Assembly: GCA_016204425.1 (NCBI GenBank) | Contig: JACQKR010000012.1 | Location: 1 to 21,691, forward strand | Reading direction: 5' to 3' | Source: Candidatus Levyibacteriota bacterium | GTDB lineage: Bacteria > Patescibacteriota > Microgenomatia > Levybacterales > UBA12049 | DNA length: 21,691 nucleotides | Program-made: the position numbers and the translations under genes | The notes under the pieces: generated by a model | Seen by the model: the letters and a program-made list of their open reading frames with translations, nothing else | The model's database searches: none | What the model was told of the DNA's origin: nothing | In this document: piece by piece, positions 1 to 6,637 of the stretch | How positions within the stretch are numbered: the first letter of the stretch is position 1 | Layout: every line of letters begins with the position of its first letter

Positions 1-45
1 CACGTGCACTGTACACTACCCCGCGCGTAGGAGTTAGTATAGCAT

Positions 46-75
46 TTGATTTGAGCGTGGTCAACCTGTTATACT
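46..75 (+). promoter_or_regulatory. Probable promoter of the tRNA gene
   Basis: TTGATT (46-51) and TATACT (70-75) are separated by 18 nt, a sigma70-type arrangement with the same spacer as several other promoters in the window. Transcription would start near 82 and leave a leader of about 100 nt ahead of the tRNA, containing the two palindromes below. No closer promoter is visible. Confidence 0.5.
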
Positions 76-89
76 TTTCTCCGCTGCAA

Positions 90-110
90 TCAAAATCCGA
101 AGGATTTTGA
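90..110. repeat. Perfect hairpin, 9-bp arms
   Basis: TCAAAATCC (90-98), a GAA loop, then GGATTTTGA (102-110). The motif AATCCGA recurs just downstream (around 119-125 and 137-143), so this looks like part of a dispersed palindromic repeat rather than a terminator; no T-tract follows. Confidence 0.6.
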
Positions 111-167
111 AGAGGAGAATCCGACTGGAAAGTGAAATCCGAATGCATATGAGGATGAGACGGTGAA

Positions 168-180
168 GTCGAGATTCGAC
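168..180. repeat. Small palindrome abutting the tRNA
   Basis: GTCGA-GAT-TCGAC ends 2 nt before the tRNA 5' end. It could be a repeat end or a structure in the tRNA precursor leader. The sequence alone cannot decide. Confidence 0.4.
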
Positions 181-182
181 GA

Positions 183-254
183 GCCAGGGTAGCTCAATGG
201 TGGAGCACCACATTCATAACGTGGCGGTTGTGGGTTCGAGCCCCACCCCTGGTA
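183..254 (+). tRNA. tRNA-Met (CAU anticodon), possibly tRNA-Ile2
   Basis: A full cloverleaf can be drawn: acceptor stem 183-189 with 247-253 (first pair G-U), D stem GCTC/GAGC with a 7-nt loop, anticodon loop TTCATAA giving anticodon CAT at 215-217, a 5-nt variable loop, T stem GTGGG/CCCAC with loop TTCGAGC, and discriminator A254. CCA is not encoded. The pair at the base of the anticodon loop (A212, C220) is mismatched. The first acceptor pair is not the C-A mismatch of bacterial initiators and the three G-C pairs of an initiator anticodon stem are absent, so it is elongator Met or, if C34 is converted to lysidine, Ile decoding AUA. Confidence 0.9.
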
Positions 255-328
255 CACACAAGAATGCAGAAGTAAGAATCTAGAATTAAGAATTTCCTGT
301 CTTTTCTTCCCGATCTCGTTTGGTGCTG

Positions 329-334
329 TATAAT
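329..334 (+). promoter_or_regulatory. -10 box of murD
   Basis: TATAAT ends 11 nt before the murD ATG, predicting a 5' leader of about 5 nt. There is no good -35 and no Shine-Dalgarno site. Confidence 0.6.
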
Positions 335-345
335 ACTCTCACTAT

Positions 346-1713
346 ATGGATTTCAACAATAAAAAGATAGGTATTTTAGGGCTGGGTATTGAAGGACTTG
401 CAAGCGCGCAGTTTTTGCTCAAGCACGGGGCACAGGTGACGATTTTGGATGCAAAGAAAGAGGAAGAGATCGAGCCTGAATTACTGCGAAAGGCCAAGGA
501 GCTTGGGGTAAAACTCGTGCTGGGTGATAGCTATTTAGCCTCGCTTACCACGTACGCCATGCTCGTTCGGAGCCCGGGAATAAAATTTCTGCAGAGCGAA
601 ATTCAAGATGCGATCAAGAAAGGAGTGGAGGTTACGTCCCAAACGAAACTTTTTTTTGATCTTTGCCCTGCAAAGATTATCGGTGTGACAGGAACCAAAG
701 GCAAAGGGACCACAGCTGCTCTTATCTACGAAATGCTCAAGCAGGCCGGATTTGCTGTCTATTTAGGGGGGAATATCGGCATTCCGCCATTTGATTTTTT
801 GGACAAACTGACCAAAGATTCAGTGGTCGTTTTGGAGCTCTCGAGTTTTCAGCTTCAGGATCTGACCAGAAGCCCCCATATTGCTGTTTTACTGATGGTT
901 ACCAGCGATCACTTGGAGTACCACGCGGATATTGCTGAATATGTTGCAGCAAAAAGGAATCTGCTTCGTTTCCAGAATGCCTCAGATTTTGCCGTTATCA
1001 ACAGAGACTACCTTGCCTCACACGAGTCAGATATCTATACCGATGCCTCGGTCTTTCAGGTGAGCCGGGAACGCCCGAGCACAGGAAAGGGATGTTTTGT
1101 CAAAGACGATGCAGTCTGGATCCGGATGGAGGGGAGTGAATGGAAAATTATTGCGACCAAAGATATTGCGCTTTTGGGCAAGCATAATTTAGAAAATGTC
1201 TGTGCGGCGGCGATGGCTGCGACTCTCTCAGGCGCTACGAAATCGGATATTGCCTCGGTTCTTCGGACGTTTAGCGGCCTTGAGCATAGGCTGCAGCTTG
1301 TCCGTGAAGTCAATAATGTTCGGTACTTCGATGATTCTTTCTCAACAACACCCGAGACGGCAATTGCGGCAATTGCAGCGTTTACCGATCCTGAAGTAGT
1401 GATTTTAGGTGGCGCGAGTAAAAAGAGCGACTTTTCCGAGCTTGGAAAAGTCATTGCCGGTTCGAAAAATATCAGAGGGATTATCGGCATTGGTGCGGAA
1501 TGGCCGAAAATTAAGTCAAAAATCAAAAGTCAAAAATCAAAAGTATTTATTGTAGAAGGGGCGAAGGATATGAAGACGGTGGTGCAGGCAGCTGCGAAGA
1601 TAGCCAAGCCAGGCGATGTGGTGCTCCTCTCCCCAGCATGTGCCAGCTTTGATATGTTTAAGAATTACAAAGAAAGGGGCCAGCTTTTTAATGAGGAAGT
1701 TCTTAAGTTGTGA
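346..1713 (+). CDS. murD: UDP-N-acetylmuramoyl-L-alanine--D-glutamate ligase
   Basis: Cytoplasmic Mur ligase that adds D-glutamate to UDP-MurNAc-L-Ala using ATP during peptidoglycan precursor synthesis. The 455-residue protein has an N-terminal nucleotide-binding fold (KKIGILGLG, residues 6-14), the central ATPase loop GTKGKGTT (116-123), LELSSFQL (163-170), HNLENVCAA (280-288), and the C-terminal FDDSFSTTP (328-336) and GGASKKSDF (355-363). Order and length fit MurD. The P-loop has Gly after the catalytic Lys where Mur ligases usually have Thr or Ser, although Thr-Thr follows. A lysine-rich insert (about residues 388-399) comes from a 14-nt tandem repeat. The ATG at 346 is chosen because TATAAT lies 11 nt upstream. 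The stop overlaps a GTG that could start the next ORF. The window also holds ftsH but no other mur gene, so murD is outside any dcw-type cluster visible here. Confidence 0.95.
   Translation: MDFNNKKIGILGLGIEGLASAQFLLKHGAQVTILDAKKEEEIEPELLRKAKELGVKLVLGDSYLASLTTYAMLVRSPGIKFLQSEIQDAIKKGVEVTSQTKLFFDLCPAKIIGVTGTKGKGTTAALIYEMLKQAGFAVYLGGNIGIPPFDFLDKLTKDSVVVLELSSFQLQDLTRSPHIAVLLMVTSDHLEYHADIAEYVAAKRNLLRFQNASDFAVINRDYLASHESDIYTDASVFQVSRERPSTGKGCFVKDDAVWIRMEGSEWKIIATKDIALLGKHNLENVCAAAMAATLSGATKSDIASVLRTFSGLEHRLQLVREVNNVRYFDDSFSTTPETAIAAIAAFTDPEVVILGGASKKSDFSELGKVIAGSKNIRGIIGIGAEWPKIKSKIKSQKSKVFIVEGAKDMKTVVQAAAKIAKPGDVVLLSPACASFDMFKNYKERGQLFNEEVLKL
1513..1544 (+). repeat. 14-nt tandem repeat inside murD
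   Basis: AAGTCAAAAATCAA occurs twice exactly (1513-1526, 1527-1540) and a third copy begins (AAGT). It encodes the insert KIKSKIKSQKSK in the C-terminal domain. Frame is kept although 14 is not a multiple of 3. Confidence 0.8.
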
Positions 1714-1739
1714 GCCGAAGTGGTAATCTAGACAATAGT

Positions 1740-1919
1740 ATGAACAAGCAGGAGTATCGGTTTACCTATGAGAAAGAAGATGACATTTTAAACATCTGGC
1801 TTTCTGATGAGGCATTTGATTATGCTGACCAAACGGGTGATGTAATTATCCATTTTACAAGAGACGGTAGACCAGTCTATATTAAATTTCCTCAAGAAGC
1901 AATCAAAAGCCCTCCCTAA
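1740..1919 (+). CDS. DUF2283-like small protein
   Basis: Protein of 59 residues starting MNKQEYRFTYEKEDDILNI. The pattern (Tyr, acidic pair, Ile/Leu-x-Ile-x-Leu-Ser, then a Val-Ile-Ile strand and an R-x-V-x-I ending) matches small single-domain DUF2283 proteins, often found next to toxin-antitoxin-like genes. Function is unknown. Start: an in-frame GTG at 1710 overlaps the murD stop and would add ten residues, but the family normally begins just before the YxxExD strand and TAATCT lies at 1724-1729, so ATG 1740 is preferred. No partner gene of recognisable toxin type is adjacent. Confidence 0.65.
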   Translation: MNKQEYRFTYEKEDDILNIWLSDEAFDYADQTGDVIIHFTRDGRPVYIKFPQEAIKSPP

Positions 1920-1961
1920 ATACATCAAAGAATCCGTTTTTGTCTAACTACCAAGTAAAAT

Positions 1962-1991
1962 TTGACGAAAGCCCCATAGTTAAGATAAAAT
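1962..1991 (+). promoter_or_regulatory. Promoter of the 465-residue orphan
   Basis: TTGACG (1962-1967), 18-nt spacer, TAAAAT (1986-1991), then 9 nt to the ATG. Strong match to sigma70 consensus and an essentially leaderless start. Confidence 0.7.
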
Positions 1992-2000
1992 GCTCGAATT

Positions 2001-3398
2001 ATGGCAGCAGAGCTTGATAAACTACGTAGAGATGTCGATCAAGATTTCCCATTTCCTCGACCTAAAGGGAAAACTGCTCCTGAAACTTCACAGCCACGTG
2101 GTCTTGAACCAATAGAGTTTGCAATTGACATTCCAACAGTTAATGAAGAGGTCTATCTGAAAACTCGCGAAGCAGTGGAAGCAACAGGCTATAGGTTTGT
2201 TGCTGCTATACGACCAGTATCAATTGAGGATCTTATTGCAGAAGACAGCCAACGTGAACAAGAAGGAAAACCAGGACGACTGGGCCATGTCAATGATTCA
2301 AGAGCAATGCGGGCTATAGTTCCTCCAGAAATGGAAGTTGCCATTAATCCAGCAAGCGTGAGAATTGAAGGCAGTAATTATTTGTCTACTGACGATCAGA
2401 TAGCGAAGATTCAGGATGCAGAAGATGAATGGAAAGAGCTACTACCAGAGGATGTAAGATCCCTTGTTAGTATGCGCATGGTAGATCCCTCAACGTATTC
2501 ACAGTTGGAAGACGCATATATGGATGCGAGAGAAGGACAACCTCTCTTTCCAAATTACTTCGCTCGCACAGACGTACCAACCTTTCTTGGTTTCGTTGCC
2601 GATGTTGGTCGCCGTGGTCCTGACAATCAGCGCAATGTCAATGACTGGTATCGCGACAGTGACAATCGCAGTGTTTTCGCCGTTCCCGTGGTAGTGCTCC
2701 CTCAGATACAACCTACTCCTCAAGACACATCACCTAGAAACCCTCAGGACGAGATACTAAAATCTCTTGGATACACTCTAGATCAGATTGCAAGCCACCC
2801 AGATAGTATTACTCAAGACACTAAGGTCTATAGTGGTTCTCTACTGCACCATGATTCAGAAGGAAAAATTATTAGAATCTTTGAAAGACTGGAGGGCGTA
2901 GAGCGTATTTTTACCCCAGAAGGAGAAGTGCAGGTTTATGATTTAACTATTGGAGGAAAAGATAAGGATCAGTTGCAACAAGCATTAAGTCAAGGTAATT
3001 TTCAAGTTTCAAGTTGGTCTCACGACATAATGAATAAAAGAGACTTTAAGACATTAAAAGATCCTCAAACTATCAGGCTAGCAAAAATGCCAGTTGCCGC
3101 TTTGGGTTTTGGTGAAGGAATAACTCCTACGACTGCTCAGATATATACACGCGCAGGTGAGCTGGGTCTAGATCTTTGTCCGGCTGAAGTTGGACCACAT
3201 CAAAGGCTTCAGGATACTGATCAAGACATGAATGACTGGTACTGGATTGCAATGAAGCAAATTACCGACTCTAACGGCGATCCGCTTGGCTTCTGGCTGG
3301 GACGGAATGAGGACGGTACTTGGTTGGACTGCGATTGGGCTGGTCCTGACAGCTGGTGGGATCCTGAGGTTCAGCTCGTTTTCTCTTTTGGCAAGTAA
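2001..3398 (+). CDS. Hypothetical protein with two DGR-like variable segments
   Basis: A 465-residue protein of no family I can name with certainty. The N-terminal 120 residues are hydrophilic, followed by an acidic helix-rich part (about 130-180). Two segments differ in composition from the rest. Residues 200-229 (pattern ADVGRRG, then NDWY, then VFAVPVVVLP) have 28 of 30 codons ending in C or T. Residues 423-464 (WLGRNEDGTW, then CDWAGPDSWW, then LVFSF) are almost free of A-ending codons. Both are adenine-poor, rich in W, D, N, G, S and R, and end in a hydrophobic strand, resembling variable regions of DGR target proteins with a C-type-lectin-like fold. I have an unverifiable impression that similar proteins are common in Microgenomates. 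No signal peptide or membrane segment is evident. It has its own promoter; the neighbour at 3505 shares the architecture. Confidence 0.75.
   Translation: MAAELDKLRRDVDQDFPFPRPKGKTAPETSQPRGLEPIEFAIDIPTVNEEVYLKTREAVEATGYRFVAAIRPVSIEDLIAEDSQREQEGKPGRLGHVNDSRAMRAIVPPEMEVAINPASVRIEGSNYLSTDDQIAKIQDAEDEWKELLPEDVRSLVSMRMVDPSTYSQLEDAYMDAREGQPLFPNYFARTDVPTFLGFVADVGRRGPDNQRNVNDWYRDSDNRSVFAVPVVVLPQIQPTPQDTSPRNPQDEILKSLGYTLDQIASHPDSITQDTKVYSGSLLHHDSEGKIIRIFERLEGVERIFTPEGEVQVYDLTIGGKDKDQLQQALSQGNFQVSSWSHDIMNKRDFKTLKDPQTIRLAKMPVAALGFGEGITPTTAQIYTRAGELGLDLCPAEVGPHQRLQDTDQDMNDWYWIAMKQITDSNGDPLGFWLGRNEDGTWLDCDWAGPDSWWDPEVQLVFSFGK
2598..2687 (+). other. Candidate variable region A
   Basis: Of 30 consecutive codons, 28 end in pyrimidine (exceptions CAG and TGG); Asp, Asn, Ser, Arg and Tyr codons of NNY form dominate. 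Adenine is about 19% here by hand count against about 35-40% in sampled flanks of the same gene. This is what adenine-directed mutagenesis of AAY-rich template codons would leave. Confidence 0.4.
3267..3392 (+). other. Candidate variable region B
   Basis: Last 42 sense codons before the final Lys: only one ends in A, 30 end in C or T, and adenine is about 13% by hand count. Frequent TGG and NNY codons and the C-terminal position are typical of DGR variable regions. No template repeat or reverse transcriptase is in the window. Confidence 0.4.
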
Positions 3399-3467
3399 AA
3401 CTTGTAACGCTTATTTTCTTCTTAAATTCTTAACTCTTTGATTTATTGATCCTTTGGTTTTTTAAAT

Positions 3468-3497
3468 TTGACATTAAGCCTTATAGTATGATATAAG
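3468..3497 (+). promoter_or_regulatory. Promoter of the 261-residue orphan
   Basis: TTGACA (3468-3473), 18-nt spacer, TATAAG (3492-3497), only 7 nt to the ATG. Transcription should begin at or next to the start codon. Confidence 0.75.
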
Positions 3498-3504
3498 CTG
3501 ATTT

Positions 3505-4290
3505 ATGTCACAAAGCTTTGGCAGAGAACGAGGCGCTAAATGGGCCGCTGGTAAAGCACCCATGAATACACAGGCCAATGCATTAGAAGGGCAAGGACTG
3601 CCTCCAGCAGATCGTCTTTCTCAGGCCATCCAAGAATATAAAACAAGTCCTCATACACCTGAATTAATCGATAGAACATTCCAGACTGTGTGGAGCGTGT
3701 GGGGAGAATCAATTGGCCATAGTTTTGATGTCCCAGCCTGTGATCGCAGCTCAGAAGAGCTCGAATCCTTAAGAACTGAAGGAAGAGGAGTGCTTCTTGT
3801 ACCTGATGAGGTGTATACGAGAGAAGGCCTGATATTACTTGGAAGAGTATTTCCTAAGATGAACAGTTGGAGCGTTGGTGAAGATACAACCGTGGTAAAT
3901 GAACATACAGGCGGAGGTTGTATTGATGTTGAGATGACCGTTGATGCGCCTTATCGGACAGATCGTGGGTATACAGAACAACAGCTTAGAGATGCTATTG
4001 CTGCTGACGGAAGAGAAGGTCAACGTGTGGCTACCTATATTGTTGGCTCTCAAATTAGTAAACTTTTAACCGGTCGTTTATTTGACAAAGGATCGACGTC
4101 GTCTCGTTTACCTGGGTCTTCGGATGGAGGTAGAACGATGGGTGCGTACTTCGCTCCGAATGGCTACTTGCACGTCAGCTCGAATCTGGATCCGCAGTAT
4201 CAGTCTCCGCGTTTGGGTGGTCGTTCTGAAGGAAGGCATAAGGCAAACAAAACCTGGGTCTTCGATGCCAGGAGTACTGGTACCAGCTAG
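3505..4290 (+). CDS. Hypothetical protein with C-terminal DGR-like segment
   Basis: A 261-residue protein of unknown function. Residues 30-75 look helical. The core 85-190 (GVLLVPDEVYTREGL, then WSV, then NEH, then IDVEMTVDAPYRTD, then VATYIVGSQISKLLTG) looks like a folded alpha/beta domain. The last 50 residues change character: residues 213-241 have no A-ending codons and low adenine, and carry G-Y-L-x-V and LGGRSEG, resembling the variable segments of the preceding orphan. The two proteins may be co-functional, possibly diversified ligand-binding proteins, but this is inference. No signal peptide or transmembrane helix is seen. A near-consensus promoter places the mRNA 5' end at the ATG. 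Confidence 0.75.
   Translation: MSQSFGRERGAKWAAGKAPMNTQANALEGQGLPPADRLSQAIQEYKTSPHTPELIDRTFQTVWSVWGESIGHSFDVPACDRSSEELESLRTEGRGVLLVPDEVYTREGLILLGRVFPKMNSWSVGEDTTVVNEHTGGGCIDVEMTVDAPYRTDRGYTEQQLRDAIAADGREGQRVATYIVGSQISKLLTGRLFDKGSTSSRLPGSSDGGRTMGAYFAPNGYLHVSSNLDPQYQSPRLGGRSEGRHKANKTWVFDARSTGTS
4141..4227 (+). other. Candidate variable region C
   Basis: 29 codons, 19 ending in C/T and 10 in G, none in A. Adenine is about 14% by hand count against about 30% upstream in the same gene. The encoded segment is rich in Y, N, S, H, D and G. Confidence 0.4.
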
Positions 4291-4329
4291 CTAGTTTTTC
4301 CTTGTCTTCCTCTAATACGCCTACGTACT

Positions 4330-4338
4330 TGCTATAAT
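4330..4338 (+). promoter_or_regulatory. Extended -10 promoter of tgt
   Basis: TG-C-TATAAT with the hexamer at 4333-4338, 5 nt before the GTG. No convincing -35 is seen. The TGC extension may compensate, as at nfeD. Confidence 0.6.
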
Positions 4339-4343
4339 GCATC

Positions 4344-5651
4344 GTGTTCAAATTTAGTATTTCTCAGAGAGATAAACAATCCAAGGCGCGGGCTGGAATT
4401 CTAAAAACACCTCATGGGGATATTCTGACACCTCATTTTAACCCCGTTGGTACGCAGGCTACCGTTAAGACACTTTCTTCACAAGATCTCAAGGCTATTG
4501 GCGCGCAAATTGTGCTTTCCAATACCTACCACCTCAATCTGCGTCCCGGGATCGAAGTTGTAGAGAAGATGGGAGGAGTGGCTAAATTCATGGGGTGGGA
4601 AGACGGGCCCCACTTCGCTTCTCGCTTCGCTCGAGCTTCGAGGGGTAAACCGACGATGACTGACTCCGGGGGATTTCAGGTATTCTCACTCGGCGTTGCG
4701 CAGAAGAAGATAACGCTGAAGAGTAAATCGGGACAGAAGTTGAGTAAGTTTTCAAAATCAGTGTTTCTGTCACCTGCTGACACACAGCTTTTGTTGCCTT
4801 CGGTGACCAGGACGCGGATGGAGAAGCAGCTTATAAAACTTAAGGAAGCAACAGTCAGAGAAGATGGGGTATGGTTCTACTCGCATATCAACGGGGATAA
4901 GCATTGGTTTGACGCTGCTGTCTCAATCGCTGCTCAGGAGCGGCTGGGAGCAGACCTCATTGTCGCTTTCGATGACCACGAGTCGCCGCTCTGGGATTAC
5001 GAGCAAACGAAGCTCTCTGTTGAGCGGACGAACAGGTGGGGTATTGCGAGTCTGAAAGCGCAGGCAAGGCGTGATCAGCTGATGTATGGCGTCGTCCATG
5101 GGGGGATGTATCGAGATCTTCGGATCGCATCGGCAAAATTCACCGACAAGCATTTTAAGGCGGTCTCAATCGGTGGCTCGTACACCTCAAAGCTTGTGCT
5201 CTATCAGGTACTGGATTGGTGTGTGCCGCATTTCTCAGACGAGAAGCCGCGGCACTTGCTTGGAATCGGTGAGGTGCAGGATATCTTTGAAGCAGTGGCA
5301 CGGGGGATGGATTTTTTTGATTGTGTTGCGCCAACAAGGCGGGGCAGGCACGGGACGTTTTATGTCTCACCAAAAAACGGCGGATCGATACGCAATAACT
5401 TTACGATGAATATTTTCAATGCCAAGTATAAGTTTGATGCGGATCCGATTGAGCCTGACTGCGAATGTTACACGTGCCAAAACTTCACCAAAGCCTATAT
5501 CAGGCATCTTTTTGTGGCCGATGAGCTCCTGGCACAACGTTTAGGATCCTATCACAACGTCTACTTCATTGTGAATTTAGTTAAGAAGATAAGAGAAGCG
5601 ATACTTGATGGGCGTTTTCAGGATATGAAGCAAGCATGGCTTATTTACTAG
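4344..5651 (+). CDS. tgt: Queuine/archaeosine-type tRNA-guanine transglycosylase
   Basis: Exchanges guanine-34 of GUN-anticodon tRNAs for a 7-deazaguanine base in queuosine modification; cytoplasmic. The 435-residue protein has TDSGGFQVFSLG with catalytic Asp107, FDDHESP (Asp210), GGSY (278-280), FDCVAPTRRGRHG with the nucleophile Asp326, and a zinc site CECYTC (Cys373, 375, 378) plus His388. It is longer than the usual 370-390 residues. Part of the excess is a 13-residue insert (about 89-101) encoded by a palindromic repeat; another is a linker around 118-172. GTG 4344 is chosen because the conserved start FKFSISQRDK follows directly and the promoter abuts it; the nearby ATG at 4337 is out of frame. 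A broken copy of its 3' end lies at 6638-6765. No other queuosine gene is in the window. Confidence 0.93.
   Translation: MFKFSISQRDKQSKARAGILKTPHGDILTPHFNPVGTQATVKTLSSQDLKAIGAQIVLSNTYHLNLRPGIEVVEKMGGVAKFMGWEDGPHFASRFARASRGKPTMTDSGGFQVFSLGVAQKKITLKSKSGQKLSKFSKSVFLSPADTQLLLPSVTRTRMEKQLIKLKEATVREDGVWFYSHINGDKHWFDAAVSIAAQERLGADLIVAFDDHESPLWDYEQTKLSVERTNRWGIASLKAQARRDQLMYGVVHGGMYRDLRIASAKFTDKHFKAVSIGGSYTSKLVLYQVLDWCVPHFSDEKPRHLLGIGEVQDIFEAVARGMDFFDCVAPTRRGRHGTFYVSPKNGGSIRNNFTMNIFNAKYKFDADPIEPDCECYTCQNFTKAYIRHLFVADELLAQRLGSYHNVYFIVNLVKKIREAILDGRFQDMKQAWLIY
4608..4645. repeat. Palindromic repeat family A, in frame inside tgt
   Basis: Ends CCCCACTTCGCT (4608-4619) and AGCTTCGAGGGG (4634-4645) with a 14-nt centre. 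The same two 12-nt ends flank a 2-nt centre at 19788-19813. It encodes PHFASRFARASRG between Tgt core strands. Confidence 0.85.
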
Positions 5652-5671
5652 GGTGTTGATTTTTTTCGCTA

Positions 5672-5701
5672 TTGCGCAAAATGTCGACATATTGCTAGAC
5701 T
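5672..5701 (+). promoter_or_regulatory. Promoter with palindromic operator candidates for the Cas2-like gene
   Basis: TTGCGC (5672-5677), 18-nt spacer, TAGACT (5696-5701), 6 nt to the GTG. Two perfect palindromes overlap it: TTGCGCAA (5672-5679, on the -35) and ATGTCGACAT (5681-5690, in the spacer). Good candidates for repressor sites. Confidence 0.5.
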
Positions 5702-5707
5702 GAGTTT

Positions 5708-6262
5708 GTGGAGCTGGAATCACCAAAAACCAGAGATATACTTGTTCTTTTAGCAGCAACAGGATTTATTGCTGCAGCGCTGCTCATGCCAAATTTGCCA
5801 CGTATACTTAAGCCGTTTTTGCAAAAGCAACAAAAAAAATGGGGCCATTTTGATAGAAGGAGATTAAAAGCAGAAATAAAACGCTTGCGGAAAATTGGAG
5901 TCATAGATGAAGCAGTAGAAGATGGAGAAACAGTTTTCAAGCTCAGCCAAAAAGGGAGAGAAAAAGTATTGAAATACAAACTTGAAGCACTCGCTTTGCA
6001 AAAAGAGAAATGGGATGGAAAGTGGCGATTAGTTGTATATGATATTCCAAAAGGCAAGAAAAACCAAGCAGATGCCTTTCGACGATTACTCAAAAAGCTA
6101 CAGTTACTCCAATTGCAAAAAAGTGTCTATCTCACGCCATACGCGTGCAGAGACGAAGTAGATTTTTTAAAGTCTCTCTATAGCATAGAAGAGCACGTTA
6201 CTTTACTGACTATTTCTGGTATTGAGCATGAAGTTTCCTATAAAAAGTATTTTGGTTTATAA
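5708..6262 (+). CDS. Winged-helix protein with PaaX/Cas2-like domain
   Basis: 184 residues. A hydrophobic segment (about 10-30) is followed by a winged-helix-like part (about 47-90: HFDRRRLKAEIKRLRKIGVI, then VFKLSQKGREKVLKY) and a ferredoxin-like domain starting WRLVVYDIPKGKK and continuing with LQKSVYLTPYACRDEVDFL. This order is that of PaaX-type regulators, whose central domain resembles Cas2; such proteins in Patescibacteria are often labelled Cas2. No cas1, other cas gene or CRISPR repeat is in the window, so a CRISPR role is unlikely; DNA-binding regulation is more plausible. GTG 5708 is favoured by the promoter 6 nt upstream. The gene lies between intact tgt and a broken tgt 3' end, so it is probably inserted cargo. 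Confidence 0.7.
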   Translation: MELESPKTRDILVLLAATGFIAAALLMPNLPRILKPFLQKQQKKWGHFDRRRLKAEIKRLRKIGVIDEAVEDGETVFKLSQKGREKVLKYKLEALALQKEKWDGKWRLVVYDIPKGKKNQADAFRRLLKKLQLLQLQKSVYLTPYACRDEVDFLKSLYSIEEHVTLLTISGIEHEVSYKKYFGL

Positions 6263-6280
6263 AGGCTTCTCGAGAGAATG

Positions 6281-6316
6281 TGTTTACAAATTTCGCAATG
6301 GCGAAAAAGGTAAACA
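6281..6316. repeat. Long interrupted inverted repeat downstream of the Cas2-like gene
   Basis: TGTTTAC (6281-6287) pairs with GTAAACA (6310-6316) and TTTCGC (6291-6296) with GCGAAA (6301-6306), with a 3-nt internal mismatch and an AATG loop. No T-tract follows, so a simple intrinsic terminator is doubtful. It contains TTCGCAA, the motif also found at the XRE promoter. Confidence 0.6.
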
Positions 6317-6406
6317 AAAAGCATTGCAGTTCGTAGTATGATAGCTTTGATAGCGATTGATGTAACAGGTCACGCTTCTGACACAAACATTATTCTAAAA
6401 CTGCCA

Positions 6407-6445
6407 GACATAGCGAACACTTTTAGGATAAGATAAAGCTATGTC
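6407..6445 (+). promoter_or_regulatory. Inverted repeat around promoter and start of small gene
   Basis: GACATAGC (6407-6414) and GCTATGTC (6438-6445) are exact reverse complements enclosing -10 candidates TAGGAT (6424-6429) and TAAGAT (6429-6434). The right arm covers the ATG at 6441. Operator or RNA hairpin are both possible. Confidence 0.45.
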
Positions 6446-6628
6446 AGAGAAAGAGCTATTAGTTTTGAAAATCACCAATCTCACCCAGGAGAATGCGTGG
6501 TTGAATCGTGAGGTTGAATCCTTAAAAACCGCACTTCTGAAGCCACAGCACAGCTTAAAGACGTTGCAGTAAAAGTTATTGAATCAGGAAATACTTCACC
6601 AAAGCAACTTGCAAGTACTGCGGAGTAG
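6441..6628 (+). pseudogene. Frameshifted small coiled-coil protein gene
   Basis: ATG 6441 opens a frame starting MSEKELLVLKITNLTQENAW and rich in Leu and Glu heptads, which stops at about 6572. A second frame, entered near 6533, continues plausibly with TSEATAQLKDVAVKVIESGN and stops at 6628. One lost base near 6531-6535 explains it, giving an original protein of about 60 residues. Function unknown; perhaps a small DNA-binding accessory or antitoxin-like coiled coil. A sequencing indel or programmed frameshift cannot be excluded, but no standard slippery heptamer is in phase. Confidence 0.5.
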
Positions 6629-6637
6629 CATGCTTCT

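Noticed and set aside
183..254. Initiator tRNA-fMet
   Set aside because: The first acceptor pair is G-U, not the initiator C-A mismatch, and the anticodon stem lacks the three G-C pairs.
1056..1526. Minus-strand ORF of 156 codons inside murD, and similar antisense ORFs in ftsH and the SPFH gene
   Set aside because: They are opposite strongly supported genes, have shadow-like composition and show no promoter or family resemblance.
1710..1739. GTG start for the DUF2283 gene overlapping the murD stop
   Set aside because: The ten extra residues do not resemble the family, and the ATG at 1740 gives the expected N-terminus; the coupled start remains possible.
2001..4290. Complete diversity-generating retroelement
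   Set aside because: No reverse transcriptase, accessory gene or second near-identical repeat is visible; only target-like segments are reported.
4277..4300. Terminator after the 261-residue orphan (CTGGTACCAG, CTAGCTAG, then TTTTT)
   Set aside because: The palindromes are short and overlap each other, no stable stem leads directly into the T-run, and the run is only five T.
6441..6628. Programmed -1 frameshifting in the small coiled-coil gene
   Set aside because: No in-phase slippery heptamer is at the shift point, and the neighbouring remnant is also frameshifted, so decay or an indel is more likely.
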